Positions 1 to 11,339 of a stretch of DNA of 64,000 nt are shown piece after piece (position 1 is the stretch's first letter; each line of letters starts with the position of its first letter). Made by a program: the position numbers and the translations under genes. Under the pieces are notes generated by a model, which had not been told where the DNA came from, did no database searches, and saw only the letters and a list, made by a program, of their open reading frames with translations. This DNA is from Ephydatia muelleri (lineage: Eukaryota; Porifera; Demospongiae; Spongillida; Spongillidae). The stretch is from positions 124,001 through 188,000 of the forward strand of contig JABACO010000053.1 of NCBI GenBank assembly GCA_013339895.1, given 5' to 3'.

Positions 1-372
1 TCCAAGTAGTTACCAAAATTGCAAGTCTTAGCCAGCAACCGTAGCTCGGACATGTAGTCAGTGACTCCTTCATCCACCGTCTGTTGTTCTTTTAAAGAAC
101 CGGAAACGCTCTGCTATTTCAATGGTTTCTGGTGCCGTTCTAGTCTTTAACCTCTCCACTATGTCGTCTAATGACAGGTCCGTCAACAAAGTGGGACTTA
201 CCCAAACCTTGAGTTTCACGTATATTTTTGGACCAATCCAAGTTAGAAGGAGCGCTTTCTTCCTATCATCCGCAACCTGGTGTGCGATACAGTAAAAGTC
301 TAATCTTTCCTTGTAGTCCTCTATTTTCTCTAATTCGGTGTCAAACGGTTCTGCTTTGCGAGATGCTTCCAT
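1..372 (-). pseudogene. Retrotransposon Gag (capsid) fragment, frameshifted
   Basis: Minus-strand fragment that begins at a Met at 372 and resembles the N-terminal capsid region of Ty3/gypsy-type Gag proteins: acidic start with EPFD, a tyrosine-rich ERLDFYCIAHQV stretch, then a conserved block ending AERFRFFK. At about 90-96 there is one base too many in an A-run, so the frame reads TTDGG and stops. The family-like residues (DEGVTDYMSELRLL) continue in a second frame to the window edge. The rest of the element lies outside the window. Family assignment is by recalled motif; the frameshift is seen directly. It could be decay or an assembly error in the homopolymer. Confidence 0.65.
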
Positions 373-544
373 GATTTTGTGTATCCCACCCTCATCGCCA
401 CTATTTTTTACCCGACGTCCATGATGGAATCAGAACAACACAACTCACAAAATATGGCCACACACGTCAACCAGGTCCTAGCATGCGCATGCACGGAGTA
501 CATGTATGCATAATTAGATAGTTAATACACAACCAGGCACAACG

Positions 545-1080
545 GTCTATTAGTTTGAAAATGTAATGACTATTAAGTTTGAAATTATGCAACAAAATGT
601 GTGACTCGAAAAGTTCATTTTTAAAAATCTTTTTGCCACTTCATACCCCAAAAAATCAGTGCCAAGAGAAGGTACATGTATTAAATTATAGAGAGAATTG
701 CAAGTTGCTCCACAGGACTCTGGACGCCTTATCTGTTGTTTACAACAATTCTATACTCTTCTGTGCCCACCTTCTCTAACGTTTAGTGTAAAGCCTATTT
801 TCCTTTCCCTGGCTCTGTCCCTTCCCTCCCCCACCCACCTGTCATCTTACCCTCCACCTTTGACCTCCCTTTGTGTATAAATGTTACATGTGTCATATGT
901 TATGTTTCAGCACCCACATCCACTGGTCCAGCCTCTAGTTATGATGACATTTGTAATTTCATGACAACTGTGCTGTGCTGGTCATTGGTGTGTTGCATGT
1001 CCAGCTGCAATGGTGTGCATTTGATTGACTACAGTGTATATTTGTATACAAAAGAGTGCAACAACATAAAAAGGATTTAA
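545..1080. repeat. Intron module F copy whose ankyrin exon has been deleted
   Basis: This copy matches the modules at about 12.05-13.05 kb and 35.96-36.92 kb. It runs up to the polypyrimidine/branch region preceding their ankyrin exons (TATGATGACATTTGTA at about 940-955). There the acceptor and exon are missing, and the sequence jumps to the downstream intron (CATGACAACTGTGCTG). The joint shares TTGTA with both sides. No coding potential remains. Confidence 0.6.
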
Positions 1081-1990
1081 CTTTCGTCAGGATTGAGAGA
1101 AAAATCTAAGATTTGGAACTTACCATCATCATACCTGGCCTCGTGATTAGCAACATGTATTTAATTTAGTAATAAAAGTTAATAAGCTTGGACTCCCATG
1201 ACCAAATAATCAGCATCTTTCGCTCAATCCAATTGCTAACTCCGTTGTGATTGGCCTGAAATATATTACAACTTTTTACCACCTATAAACTGCAGCAACG
1301 TTTGCGATAGCTTTTGCTACGCTTACACATGTGCCATGATGCAATATTGTAACAGTGCCTGGTTCCCAGACTCTGTCCAATTATTGGTAATGGACCACAA
1401 AGATTGCAGTTGAGTATAACTTTTGACTAACTGCATTTGAATAACTATATTTTCACGGGATGACTAACCTGATGATTGCCTTTCATTTTTATATTTTTAA
1501 CTAACTAACTAGATGTATTAAATACTACTATGCACATCGCATTAACTAGTCTCATAACCAAAGATAACAGGTTGCATTTGGCTCTGCAAATCTTCACCTT
1601 TATCTTCGGACAGTTGATGGGATGAATCTTAGCCACCTCATATGAAGCCTCCTCTCCCCTCTCCAAGCAAGCACTTTCATACCTGCTTCACTCTACTAAC
1701 TTCTGGACATGGACAACAATACATGCGATGTCATCCAGCAACCCAAACTGTTAAGTGATTCGATTAAGGCACTCTCCACATGTCAATCCAGATTTGTCAA
1801 CTCTAGCTTACACACATACCTCTGCACAGGTCTGTTACTGATACACTGTAGCTGTGTCATACCAATTCAGGTCATTACTTATGGTCCAGGCCCATGAAAA
1901 TCATGATGTGTAGTCCTATCGGTCCTTCTGTCCTACGTACCTGAATGGAAATGGAATTACCCCAGACATGAGTTATTCCTACCCGGCAGC
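1050..1990. repeat. Duplicated non-coding segment (second copy at 47.17-48.15 kb)
   Basis: About 900 bp nearly collinear with 47.17-48.15 kb, with small indels and no convincing gene. The part around 1870-1990 recurs a third time at about 53.57-53.63 plus 54.66-54.71 kb, where a hAT element interrupts it. It begins with a half copy of the fold-back element seen complete at 13079-13204. Confidence 0.7.
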
Positions 1991-2084
1991 TCTAATTGAC
2001 ACTGACATGTCTAGCTGTTAAAGAAAAGCACAACACTTTTTTGCGTACCATTTCCAATTTATTTATTCTATTATTAGCTCATAC

Positions 2085-2364
2085 CACTCTACGACCAGTG
2101 AACTCACATAACTCTACGACTAACAAGCTCACACCACTCTTGTGCCAACAAGCTCACACACTCTACAAACAGTAAGCTCACACCACTGTACGACCAACAA
2201 GCTCATAACACTCTACGACCAACAAGCTCACACCACTGTACGACCAGTGAACTCATACCACTCTATGTCCAGTGCTCACACCACTCTACGACCAACAAGC
2301 TCATACCACTCTACGACCAGTGAACTCACACCACTCTACAACCAGTGAACTCACACCACTCTAA
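2085..2364. repeat. 25-bp minisatellite
   Basis: About eleven imperfect head-to-tail copies of a 25-bp unit built from AGCTCACACCACTCTACGAC plus CAACA, with variants GAACTCATACC and CAGTGAACTC. Some copies are shortened. It lies immediately 5' of a DIRS relic. Confidence 0.85.
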
Positions 2365-2481
2365 CACTGTAAACTTATTCCTTCAAACCACCTATCCACA
2401 TACACAAATCCAGATGTAGTAGACACTGAACTTGGGAAGGAGATCACTGCAGGCTGGATCATCAATGACCTAATCAATGTA

Positions 2482-2850
2482 ATGAAGGCAAAGATTGACC
2501 TGAAAGCTGCCTTCCACCTGATTCCAGTACGAGCTGTGGACTGGGTGCACCTGGGCATGGACAGGACATGTCTCCCATTTGGCCTCTGTTCAGCTCTTTC
2601 TCTTATCAACAACTATGCCGATGCACTCCACTGGATCATGGCTAGCAACTATGGGGCCCAGCTGCTACACTACCTAGATAACTTCCTCCTAGTTGGCCCT
2701 CCCAGCAAAGACACCTGTCAGGAGGCCATGTACAGGGTGCTGCTGGTGTGTGACCAGTTGGGCATTCCAGTGGCCTCTGAGTAGCTGAAGGGACCCATCA
2801 CAACCCTAACCTTCCTGGGCATAGTGAACATCACATCAGCACAGCACCTC
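2482..2850 (+). pseudogene. DIRS reverse transcriptase fragment
   Basis: Reads KIDLKAAFHLIPVR, then LPFGLCSA, then LLHYLDNFLLVGPP, then LGIPVASE, the order of RT motifs in DIRS elements. The catalytic box is LDN where the family has LDD. A TAG follows VASE, after which LKGPITTLTFLGI continues in the same frame (stop read-through point at 2782-2784). The N-terminal RT part and RNase H are not recognisable. Confidence 0.75.
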
Positions 2851-2889
2851 TTCTGACAAGCTGGAACAGCTGACAGGACTAACCAGGTC

Positions 2890-3660
2890 TTGGTTATCCA
2901 AGTACTGTACAAGGCTATCAAGAGGGAACTGCTCTCGCTCATTGGTAAGCTCTTTTTTGCCAAGATGGCGCCAGCAGTGAGGCTCTTCCTCTGCCGCCTG
3001 ATCGACCTGTCCACCACTGTCAGGAAGCTCCACCACATAGAGGGGCCCATACACCTAAGGCTCACACGACTGCCACTGACACTGGCAATGCTAAGTCAGA
3101 TGCTGAGGAGGCTGGAGAGAGCCCCCCTGAAGCAACACGACTGCCTCATGATCAGGGCAGCCCTTGCCCTTGGCTTCTTCAGTTTCCTACGGGTTGTCAA
3201 ATTTACTATGAAAAACAGGAGTTTCAATCCCAGGTTCCATCCTACCATGCAAGACATTAGCTGGTCCAGAGAGGGCATGCGTTGTTTTGTAAAGCAGCTG
3301 AAAACTGACCAAATGGGCAGAGGTGCCACCATTTATATTGGGCGTACACACCAAAGTACGTGTCCAGTGGCAGCAGTGGAGGCCTACATGTGATGCTGCA
3401 GCTGTTCAGCCACTCTGCACCACTCTTCCACTACAGGGATGGGATGCCACTCACAGCCAATGTTCTTCCACTCGACTTGCCTACACCTGATAGAGCAACG
3501 TGGCTTCGATGCAGCCAAATTCATTACCCACAGTTTGTGCATTGGTGCTGCCAGCACTGCTGCCAGGGCAGGCCTCCCTTCAGACACTATTCAGAAGCTG
3601 GTCAGATGAAGAAGCTCAGCATACGAGACATACACCCATCACCTCCTGACTCACCCATCA
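2890..3660 (+). pseudogene. DIRS tyrosine recombinase, degraded
   Basis: An open stretch at 2890-3393 contains FLRVVKFTM (Arg box I equivalent), KQLKTDQMGRGATIYIGRTH (Lys motif) and CPVAAVEAYM. A frame change near 3390 is followed by THSLCIGAAS, where the catalytic HxxR Arg is Cys. Further on, a TGA replaces the Trp codon before RSSAYETY, which holds the expected nucleophile Tyr. Clearly dead. Confidence 0.75.
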
Positions 3661-3985
3661 GACACCAGAACACGACTGCTGTCCAGTAACTTATGCCCAC
3701 TTGTATGTACCCGGCCATGCCTAACTGATGTAATGTACTCCCACAAGCCTGAAACCATATCCAAATCTCCAACCATTTTGGGGGTTGTCACTTGGGCAAC
3801 ACCTGTTGGGATTACACCCTGGGACAGCCTCCATACCATGACCAGCATCTCGGTTTGAGACACAGGCCGACCCAATGGTGACCAGTGTCACCCCTTGGTC
3901 CCTGTAGGCGCAGCTGCTACATGCCTGACTGTGGCAGTCGTAATGGGCCAAACTCAACCACGAGCCTCAGCATGCAGATAGGCAA

Positions 3986-4980
3986 TGCTCAAGGTGTAGA
4001 TATTGATACTTCAGCATGTTAGAGTAGTTTGATGGCATTAAAGAGAATAGAGGACAAATCATAAGGGATTCCATGGTCAGCATGTAAGAGGCTTTTAAAT
4101 ATTTTTCTTAGAGTGGTGCAGGGTTGTTGGATAATGAATATTAAGCTTTAACTTGCTACTTGTGTCTGTGTAAACTTACCAGTGGGCCCTCACCTGCCAC
4201 AATCTGCATGATAGGGTAGCTACAATAAAATTCATTGCCACAGGCCATGCAGGAACATCACCCTTCACAAAAAAAACACTTTATATACGTGGTGCATAGT
4301 TTTCCATCAAGAAGAGGCTGTTGCAGATCACACTAGTCGTACATGTATGCAGGGAATGAAGTGAGGGTTCAAGTACTCCTAGAAGGGTATAGCAAGGGCG
4401 GGATGGGAAGCAAGATACTTACTTTGTACTAATTGTGAGAAGGCTGGGCCAGGAACAGAAATCTGGATGATGGAGTGCAATAACACTCGTTGAATTCCCT
4501 GCATTCAACTAGTGATGCAACATTGTACTGTTGACCTGTCAGGTTAGGCTGTTACCTATGGTGATGACATTATTGTACCTACATGTACCTATCGTTATAG
4601 ATTGTGGTGGGTCAGGGCCCATGCTAAGTTTACACAGACATACGCAAGCTATAGTAACAATTTCATTATTCGGCTGTTGCCAGACTCCCAAACGCTTTTA
4701 CAGGTGAAACGTAGAGCGCTAGATGATGAGTAACTGAGAGAAGGAGTATGCATTTAGAGAGGACTGCAAGCAATAATCCAGAGGAAAACCACAGTGAGTA
4801 CGGAAACAGGGTACAGAAATTGAGAATAGAATCAGTTGCCTCTTGAGCTGTTACGCTTGTGCCGAGGAAACGTTCAGAGATACAGACATTACACTTGAAT
4901 GTATTTGGGTGTACCATCATTATTAGAGAGTGTTATGGTGTTGCCATATGTGTCACGGTGCATACGTTGTGTTGTGTTTA
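3986..4980. other. Non-coding, nothing recognised
   Basis: AT-rich intergenic or intronic sequence with no supported gene. A stretch of about 40 bp at 4771-4812 (AATCCAGAGGAAAACCAC...) recurs at about 27482-27526. Confidence 0.5.
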
Positions 4981-5004
4981 TGTGTGTGTGTGTGTGTGTG
5001 TGTG
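4981..5004. repeat. (TG)12 microsatellite
   Basis: Uninterrupted TG dinucleotides, read directly. Confidence 0.95.
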
Positions 5005-5269
5005 CAGTGATGTACTCAAGAATAGTACAGTGCCATTTGCACAACATATACGCATGCATAAGGGTGTGTGAACCAGTATGAGGGTATGATCACGCACTCT
5101 ATATGGTGTGGGCAAATTGAGACTTGAAGTCAGCATAAGCCGCAATAGCTGAGGCATAAAGAATGATGGGGGGTTGTGCCAAATAAGAAAGCTTTATTAC
5201 ACACTTCTCCACTATGTGGTGAGTGCCATGTTGTGGTAAATATAGTGTTATTCTTTGCCACATGCATGT

Positions 5270-5560
5270 ATACAATGGTATGGGGACACGATGTACATGT
5301 ACAGTGTATGCAAGCACAAAGGACCAATCCAATGGGACACTGAGAATCAATATACAGGGACTAAATTTACATACAAAGGACCAACTGTATGGGCCTATGG
5401 GGACACAATGCATGCACAAATGAGCAATCCTATAGGGACACGAGGTACCTGTGTGTACAAAGGACCAACCCTATGAGAATCGTATGCACAAATAGAGGAC
5501 CAATCCTATGAGCACACGATGCATATACAGTCATCCATCCTATGGGACGCTGCATGTAGC
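5270..5560. repeat. Diverged minisatellite, about 50-bp period
   Basis: Five to six degenerate units sharing CAAAGGACCAATCC, ATGGGACAC and ACGATGCATA blocks at roughly 45-65 bp spacing (for example 5318, 5376, 5460, 5502). Old and eroded. The short ORFs across it are by-products. Confidence 0.6.
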
Positions 5561-6500
5561 TACACATGTGAGGGAGTTGCTGTAAGGAATGCTTCAACAA
5601 CAATGCAGGTGAAAAACTAAGAGAGTGGTACAGAAGCTCAGTACATAAACTCACTCAAAAGTGCACACAGTTAAATGGAATAGATCCCGTGCATGTGCGA
5701 AGTGTGGTGTGAGAGTGTATCATCATGTGCCACCTATAGAACCGTACGTGAGTGAGGGTGTCAACTGTACTTGTGCATATAAGAATATGCCATACGATGG
5801 GGTACAGGTTTATGTACACAACAATGCAAGTGTGTGCACAAGTGCATAAGGCTGTGTGAGCCTGCATGAGTGCATGTTCATGTACTATGCATGCGAGAGC
5901 TGAAAATTGTAAAAAATAAGACCGATGTCATTGCAAGTGTAGCTGAGTGGGCGTGACAAGAATTTTAGCAAGGGCTATACTAATACCAAATTGGAAGCTT
6001 TATTACATGACTAGAGGATGATGCAAGTGCGTAGCAATAGCCTTACTCACGCCATGTTGATTACAGCCATCCCGCGACGTGGGAGGCACAAGAATACTGC
6101 AACAATTCACTCAGATCCATCAATTTGGGTACGATCGTCTTGCGAAGCGAGAAGTCTTCTTTTAATTCACCAGTATGAACTCGCTGCCTGGGTAAGGCAA
6201 AATTGTTGCGAACGGCTAGCTTAGTTTTAGGCGAAGAATGGGCGAAACAAAGAAGTGATCGAAATTTATTGTTCATTGGGAGAATGGAACGAGGGTTGCA
6301 TACAATTATGGCACTTATAGAGCTGGAAAGTGCATTAACTTTGCACAGCTGTATCTCTGTAACGGATAACTTAAAAATTAACGAACCAAACAACTCAATA
6401 GCGAAAGGACCCCTCTACCTACACACTGAGTTTGAAACGAACTGGGCGCTCCTACCTGAAGATGTGGCAGTTTCGAACCCCATGGGAAATCAGGTCTCAT
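5561..6500. other. Non-coding, nothing firmly recognised
   Basis: No gene supported. Minus-strand frames at 6061-6393 contain a stretch (KLAVRNNFALPRQRVHTGE) with no homology that I recognise and no splice context. Confidence 0.4.
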
Positions 6501-7070
6501 AACATCGACATTGCCTACAAAGCCCTGGCCGTGTATAGCACGACATTGCCAGTAGTTATGATAATGGTGTATAGACGGCTGCAAAGGAGTGATTGTTACC
6601 ATACAACATGGTCTGTGCCAATGTTAAATTAGCTCTATCTTACAGTCTTCATGTATATATAGGGGAGGGATGCAGCGCACACACTTAGTGCCCATACACA
6701 CGGGCTATCAACACATTACTATATAAGTACATTCAGTGTTGGCTACCAACATATCCTAAGTACACTCAGCGTACAACCATGTATGCACCCACACACAACA
6801 CTAAGTCCACTCAGCGTACAGCTTCATGTAGTAGCTACGTATATACATAACATGTATAGCTCAATCAGAGACAATACATACTAATGATCATCTCTGGCTC
6901 AAAAGTGTTACGTCAATCACAACCGCTGCAAAGCGAAACCTCGCAAGATCCCACAAAAAAAAAAAAAAAAAAAAAAAGAAACATGCCATGTGATGTGGTA
7001 CAGTACGGACGTATTCTGATGCCTGCATGGAAAATGATAACAATATTACAGTTCCGCGTATAATCAGTTA
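6500..7070. repeat. Duplicated non-coding segment (second copy at 41.65-42.19 kb)
   Basis: Collinear with 41.65-42.19 kb (shared CATACACACGGGCTATCAAC-like, CAACCATGTATGCACCC and CCGCGTATAATC blocks) but diverged by many substitutions. Includes an A-run at 6955-6977 (23 A) absent from the other copy. Confidence 0.7.
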
Positions 7071-7577
7071 AAACGCAAAGATGCCCCCTCGATGTATTGG
7101 AATTTTCTTCATATGACGATTCACCATACTGCTGGAATTTGTCTGCGCTTCGTACGCTCAACTTACATGTAAACTGAGGTACGATAGAGCTGTAAAAACC
7201 GTCTGCATTTCAATAAGGATTGCAATACAAGGAGTGCGCATATGATATATTGTCTACTACAATATATTTTAGGTGAAAGAGAATGCTTTAGCACCTATCA
7301 AACAGTAACAACGGCTTATTCAAAACGTGCAAGCCTATTTACGACATTATACATGTATAATAATTATACACCCAATGTCTAGCCACTAAAGGCTGAGGCG
7401 GCCTTACTCATGCAGTGGCCTGATTACATGTCTTTGTATTATTCGTAATTGCCACGTCACATTAGCCTCTCCCACCAGACCACCAGGTACGTGAGTCACG
7501 TGAGTAAATATGCGTCGCCATTTTTAACTGAGATTTTTTCTGAGTGTGTTGTAGTACAGAATCTGAGACAGAGAGGC

Positions 7578-7628
7578 ATGGCGCAAGTACGTGACTACGG
7601 TTGGATTTTGATTTCCCGTGCATTGATG
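7578..7628 (+). CDS. Candidate first coding exon of the ankyrin-kinase gene (speculative)
   Basis: An ATG in a reasonable context (GAGGCATGG) opens MAQVRDYGWILISRALM and is followed by a possible phase-0 donor GTACTG, compatible with the phase-0 ankyrin exons downstream. No upstream coding exon of the gene is otherwise visible between the window start and 8029. There is no paralogue to confirm it; the true 5' end may lie elsewhere. Confidence 0.2.
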
Positions 7629-7847
7629 GTACTGGTGTGGATAACTCGAAACCCCAAATTAAGTAATTCTTGTGCTATAATTGGATTAATTGATGGCGGC
7701 GATGCAAACGTGTGTGCACACGTGATTAATCTGCAATGACGAGTACTTGTGTGTGGTCCCATCTCTCTTTCCATCTTTCACTAATCCAGTTGTTTCCTGC
7801 AGATTGCTATAATGTACACGGAGGTGGTTATATCAGAAGCGTAGGAA

Positions 7848-7848
<1 letters not shown>

Positions 7849-7879
<31 letters not shown>

Positions 7880-7970
7880 CATCCATTTTCACCATACATG
7901 AAAAGGTTGTCACCAATTATCACCATGTATGGATGAATAATATGACTTTCAGTCCCCCCCCCCCCCCCCC
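7849..7970. repeat. G30 run facing a C17 run with inverted flanks
   Basis: An uninterrupted G-run (7849-7878) and a C-run (7954-7970) face each other across about 75 bp. Just inside them, TCATCCAT...ACATG and CATGTATGGATGA are inverted, so one strand can fold into a hairpin. It sits about 60 bp upstream of an ankyrin exon acceptor. Confidence 0.85.
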
Positions 7971-8028
7971 GAGTCTCCGTACGTGAAACATGTATGTTTT
8001 TTAGTTTTGTTCCTTCACTCCTTAACAG

Positions 8029-8130
8029 AACAAAACAACTGCACTGTATGTGGCGAGTGAGAAGGGTGACTATGAAGGAGTGAAGAGGTTGTTGGGAGCA
8101 GGGGCTAAAGTGAATGAAGCAAGATCTGAT
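8029..8130 (+). CDS. Ankyrin exon 1 (34-codon type)
   Basis: Acceptor CTTAACAG, donor GTAAGT, 102 nt in phase 0. Reads NKTTALYVASEKGDYEGVKR then LLGAGAKVNEARSD. The ankyrin core (A-x-x-x-G, L-L-x-A-G-A, N) is present but position 5 of the TPL turn is Ala. This subtype has one extra residue at the end and uses a different acceptor region from the 33-codon exons. The other two members are at 9548 and 41242. Confidence 0.8.
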
Positions 8131-8784
8131 GTAAGTGATATAATGTTTAAACTCTAGGACACATGTGGGCATAGCAGTTATAATTATAAATAAGCTATTT
8201 ACCAACAGTTTCAGCATGTGATCCAAAATTAAGAACACCACACTAGTGCTTCACAGTCCTATGTAGATGGATCAAGTGTAGCCAGCAGAGACAAAATTGC
8301 CTGTCCTCTTAGATCTCCTCCTTGATGAGTGCATTGTACACTAGGAAAGAGAGGTAATTAAGCTACAGGTAACCAATATCTATGAGAAAGTTGGTGGTAT
8401 GTAGGATTTGAAGGCAATAGTGGTGTAAAGAGCAAGGAGCAAGGGTCTAACAATAAGGGAAAATGTAATAGTCCTACATTGTATATTTAGCACATGACAT
8501 GTATCCTACTAATGTGCTAAATAATGGACTGCGTACGAGGACGATCAGTACTTTACCCTTGTGTTCTCTACAACCGTGCAGTTTTGACACATAAAACAAT
8601 GACGATATAACTGTCTTCTTGTTCGACCACATTCACACACAGCTCTGTCCAGTGTCCAAATGCATGCTTTAAATATATCCCTACATGTAGGGTAAGATGT
8701 ACATTGTATGCAATTATAATGGCCCAAATTTTCAGACCACTTTTCAGTGTCTAGTCTCTCGTTGTGATGACAGTTGTATTACAG

Positions 8785-8883
8785 GATGGTTGCAGTCCAT
8801 TGTACGCAGCAAGTTGTAATGGACATCTTGGTGTAGTGAAGACACTATTGGAGGCTGGAGCTAATATCAATCAAGTCAATAAG
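8785..8883 (+). CDS. Ankyrin exon 2 (33-codon type)
   Basis: Acceptor GTATTACAG, donor GTAGGT, 99 nt in phase 0, one complete repeat. Reads DGCSPLYAASCNGHLGVVKT then LLEAGANINQVNK. Ligand-face residues: Cys3, Cys11, Asn12, Val31-Asn32-Lys33. Confidence 0.85.
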
Positions 8884-9029
8884 GTAGGTGGCCATGTATG
8901 TATTCAGTACCATTGTAAACATGTACGGTACATATATGTATATGATAGCTTGCTCATGCCTTTACTCTTCCGGAACCTGCAATGATGTAATACTTTGCTA
9001 GCACTTTACACATGTCCATACTTTGTACA

Positions 9030-9430
9030 TGTTATATATTTATAAAAAGGAGCGTTTGGATGCAAAATGCTGCAATTTGATGTTTATTTGGTCTTCGTAT
9101 GATGTTCCTATTGTGTGTTACATGTGATGAAGTGATGGAGAAGATGAATAAGGAAAACCAAGTAAATGGCGGATTTGAAGTGCCGAATTGGCACTCTACT
9201 AAAATTGCACCGTACAACGATGTGTACAGTTATATGTACATATTTGATGTGTATTTTATAGATGATATGCCAGCTGGTATATAAAGGCAATGCTTCAGTA
9301 TCGTTTTCAAACGCTCGAACAAAAACCACGTCCACGGAGCCAATCCTACATAAGACCTACTAGCGTGGGTCCTGATACCACGTCCTTTTCCCTCCCCCCA
9401 CCCACTCTCCTCCCCATCTCTCTTCCCTTC
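9030..9430. repeat. Intron segment shared with 29.29-29.67 kb
   Basis: About 400 bp matching 29290-29670, including the pyrimidine-rich CCTTTTCCCTCCCCCC tract that leads to the acceptor at 9547. In the 29-kb copy the sequence breaks off before the exon, so that copy lost its ankyrin exon. Confidence 0.7.
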
Positions 9431-9547
9431 TTTCACTCACACTGTTCTCCCTTGCATACATGTATTGCTATACATGTATATGTACATGGTGATGGAGTTG
9501 TATGCCAAGTGTATGTTTGCTGTTTCGTTCCTTCACTCCTTTACCAG

Positions 9548-9649
9548 TACAACACAACTCCATTGTATGTGGCGAGTGAGAAAGGCCATCATGATATTGT
9601 ACAGACATTGTTGGGAGCAGGTGCTGATGTGAACATAGCAAGGTCTGAT
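9548..9649 (+). CDS. Ankyrin exon 3 (34-codon type)
   Basis: Acceptor CTTTACCAG, donor GTAAGT, 102 nt in phase 0. Reads YNTTPLYVASEKGHHDIVQT then LLGAGADVNIARSD, close to the ankyrin consensus (TPL, GH, LL, GADVN). It alternates with 33-codon exons at 8785 and 10406, suggesting an ancestral two-exon duplication unit. Confidence 0.85.
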
Positions 9650-9863
9650 GTAAGTGGTGGGATGTTTATTTAATGATATGCTTGAACTTGAAGTATCACA
9701 TGTGCGGGTATTCCCAAGTACTTGTACGATTAGATCATAATACTGTACAATGGCACTGAAGCAGAATAAAGTCAGTGTGATCACCTGGGACCTTAATAGG
9801 GAAACTTTATACTAGTAGGTCTGGTGCTATAATGTGTCAAGTGTGCATGCAACCTGATTTGGG

Positions 9864-10110
9864 ATCATTTCCGTGAAAAGGGACCTAATGCATGTTTTTT
9901 CAAGATTTCAATTTTGTTTGACATTCTAGAAGTCTGAAATGTCTCCCTACACATTACTTCTTATGCACTGAGTATCGGTGTATCTATGATGGAGTTATAA
10001 GGCTGTAAATTTTTTATTAGCCAAACATTTCAATGCAAGCATTACATTTCTATCACACGTACTGGAAATTTTAAACTGTATGTGCTAGGTCCATTTTCCT
10101 GGAAACGATT
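9864..10110. mobile_element. Short inverted-repeat element (MITE), family 1
   Basis: About 245 bp with imperfect terminal inverted repeats: left AAAAGGGACCTAATGCATG, right ATGTGCTAGGTCCATTTTCC. A second copy lies in the opposite orientation at 61896-62126 and a left-end remnant at about 53540-53572. No coding capacity; mobility is inferred from dispersed copies and TIRs. Confidence 0.7.
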
Positions 10111-10405
10111 ACATATGTACATCTGTACATGTACAAGGGCAGTCCAATTTACACAGTGGCCCAACTGCCAGTCCAAAATGGATCCCCTCCATGATGAGCG
10201 TGTGAGAGGGAAAAGAGTTAATTAAGCAAGACCATACCACTTTGACATGTACATGTAAACAACAGATTTTGTAAGCAATTTAGTATACAGTGTAGTGTAC
10301 AATTACTACTTTGCAAGTCGCTACAATTTTGTCACAACCATTGTCCAGAGAGACAGTGAAAATTGGTCCACCACACCTCTGGTTATGATGACATTTGTAT
10401 TGCAG

Positions 10406-10504
10406 GATGGTCGGAGACCATTATACATTGCAAGTCTTAATGGACATCTTGGTGTAGTGAAGACACTAATGGAGGCTGGAGCAAACATCAATCAGACCAG
10501 TATG
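10406..10504 (+). CDS. Ankyrin exon 4 (33-codon type)
   Basis: Acceptor GTATTGCAG, donor GTAGGT, 99 nt. Reads DGRRPLYIASLNGHLGVVKT then LMEAGANINQTSM. Ligand-face residues differ from exon 2 at 3 (Arg), 11 (Leu) and 31-33 (Thr-Ser-Met). Position 4 is Arg instead of Ser/Thr. Confidence 0.85.
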
Positions 10505-10579
10505 GTAGGTGTACATTATAATACATCCACATGTAAACGAAGAGGATGTTCATGCACTCCCTCGTGATTCCATATATGG

Positions 10580-11330
10580 ATGTGTGACATTCCTGTTGGT
10601 GCAAGCAAGGACTGTAATACAGTGTACCAGTTGAAAGACTCATTTTGAATTCTCCTCTTTGTACTTAGTTTGTTTACACAGTAACCACCAAGTGTTAATG
10701 ATGTAATAACAGAGAAACACAAGAGCTATAAGCTAACTAACATTTTGTGTATGCATGTAAGAGCAAAGGGGCTCTTATCCAAGCTGCTTACTTCATCAAT
10801 GCATCACTTTTGTTCAATACATGCCTATAGCTTATACCACCGTGCGTGGCCATATGTACTGAAAGGTCAGAAAGGAATTTCTACCTTTTCAGTACATTTG
10901 GGCGCGTGGTGTTAAGCTATAGGTATGCACAATAGTAATGCATATAATATATGGGAGTGGGATGTCAATATGAGAGGGTGAGGTATTCAGGATGGTACAA
11001 TTTCATGTGGAATGACCTTGTTAGCTTCAGATGTGGGTGTGTCTGTGTGTGTGAGTGTTTGTACATGATGTGTGGGTGTGATCTGGTGTATACACTTACA
11101 CTGTATGTAACTGTTACTGTGTGGTGATTGGGTGTAAATCTGTCAGCAGTGTGCCATCCAGTGCATGTAGCAGGTCTTTAATTATTGAAGAACCAGGGCT
11201 ACATGTAGATATGTACTACAGGGTCATTCCAAGTCAAATCAACATGCTTTATGCCATCCTGTCTTCTCATGTGGAACACTTTTGTTATGAACAATTAGGT
11301 GTGTTGTTCAGGTCCTAAACATTGTCAGCT
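10580..11330. repeat. Intron module E
   Basis: Shared with about 43.91-44.43 and 45.21-45.74 kb. Contains the 100-bp palindrome annotated separately. Its distal part (GTGGGTGTGTCTGTG..., CATTCCAAGTCAAATCA) is also the tail of module J. Confidence 0.7.
10824..10923. repeat. 100-bp near-palindrome, copy 1 of 3
   Basis: Left arm CCTATAGCTTATACCAC..., right arm ...GTGTTAAGCTATAGG, with TACTGAAAGGT / ACCTTTTCAGTA inside. The whole 100 bp can fold into one long imperfect hairpin. The other copies are at 44111-44210 and 45428-45527, each exactly 100 bp. Confidence 0.75.
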
Positions 11331-11339
11331 AAGCCTCAC

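Larger units (their letters stand above)
2430..3985 (+). mobile_element. Old DIRS-type retroelement relic (RT, tyrosine recombinase, 3' tail)
   Basis: Order is reverse transcriptase (about 2480-2850), then tyrosine recombinase (about 2890-3650), then a 3' tail (about 3700-3985). The tail resembles the tails at 11.64-12.0, 24.18-24.44 and 35.6-35.96 kb (shared GGCCGACCCAA and TTGGTCCCTGT blocks). A tyrosine recombinase in place of an integrase is the hallmark of DIRS elements. Much more diverged than the copies at 17-36 kb, so an older insertion. No intact ORF. Confidence 0.75.

Noticed and set aside
2361..3332. Minus-strand frames overlapping the DIRS relic at 2.4-3.4 kb.
   Set aside because: They are antisense shadows of the reverse transcriptase and recombinase, whose motifs are on the plus strand.
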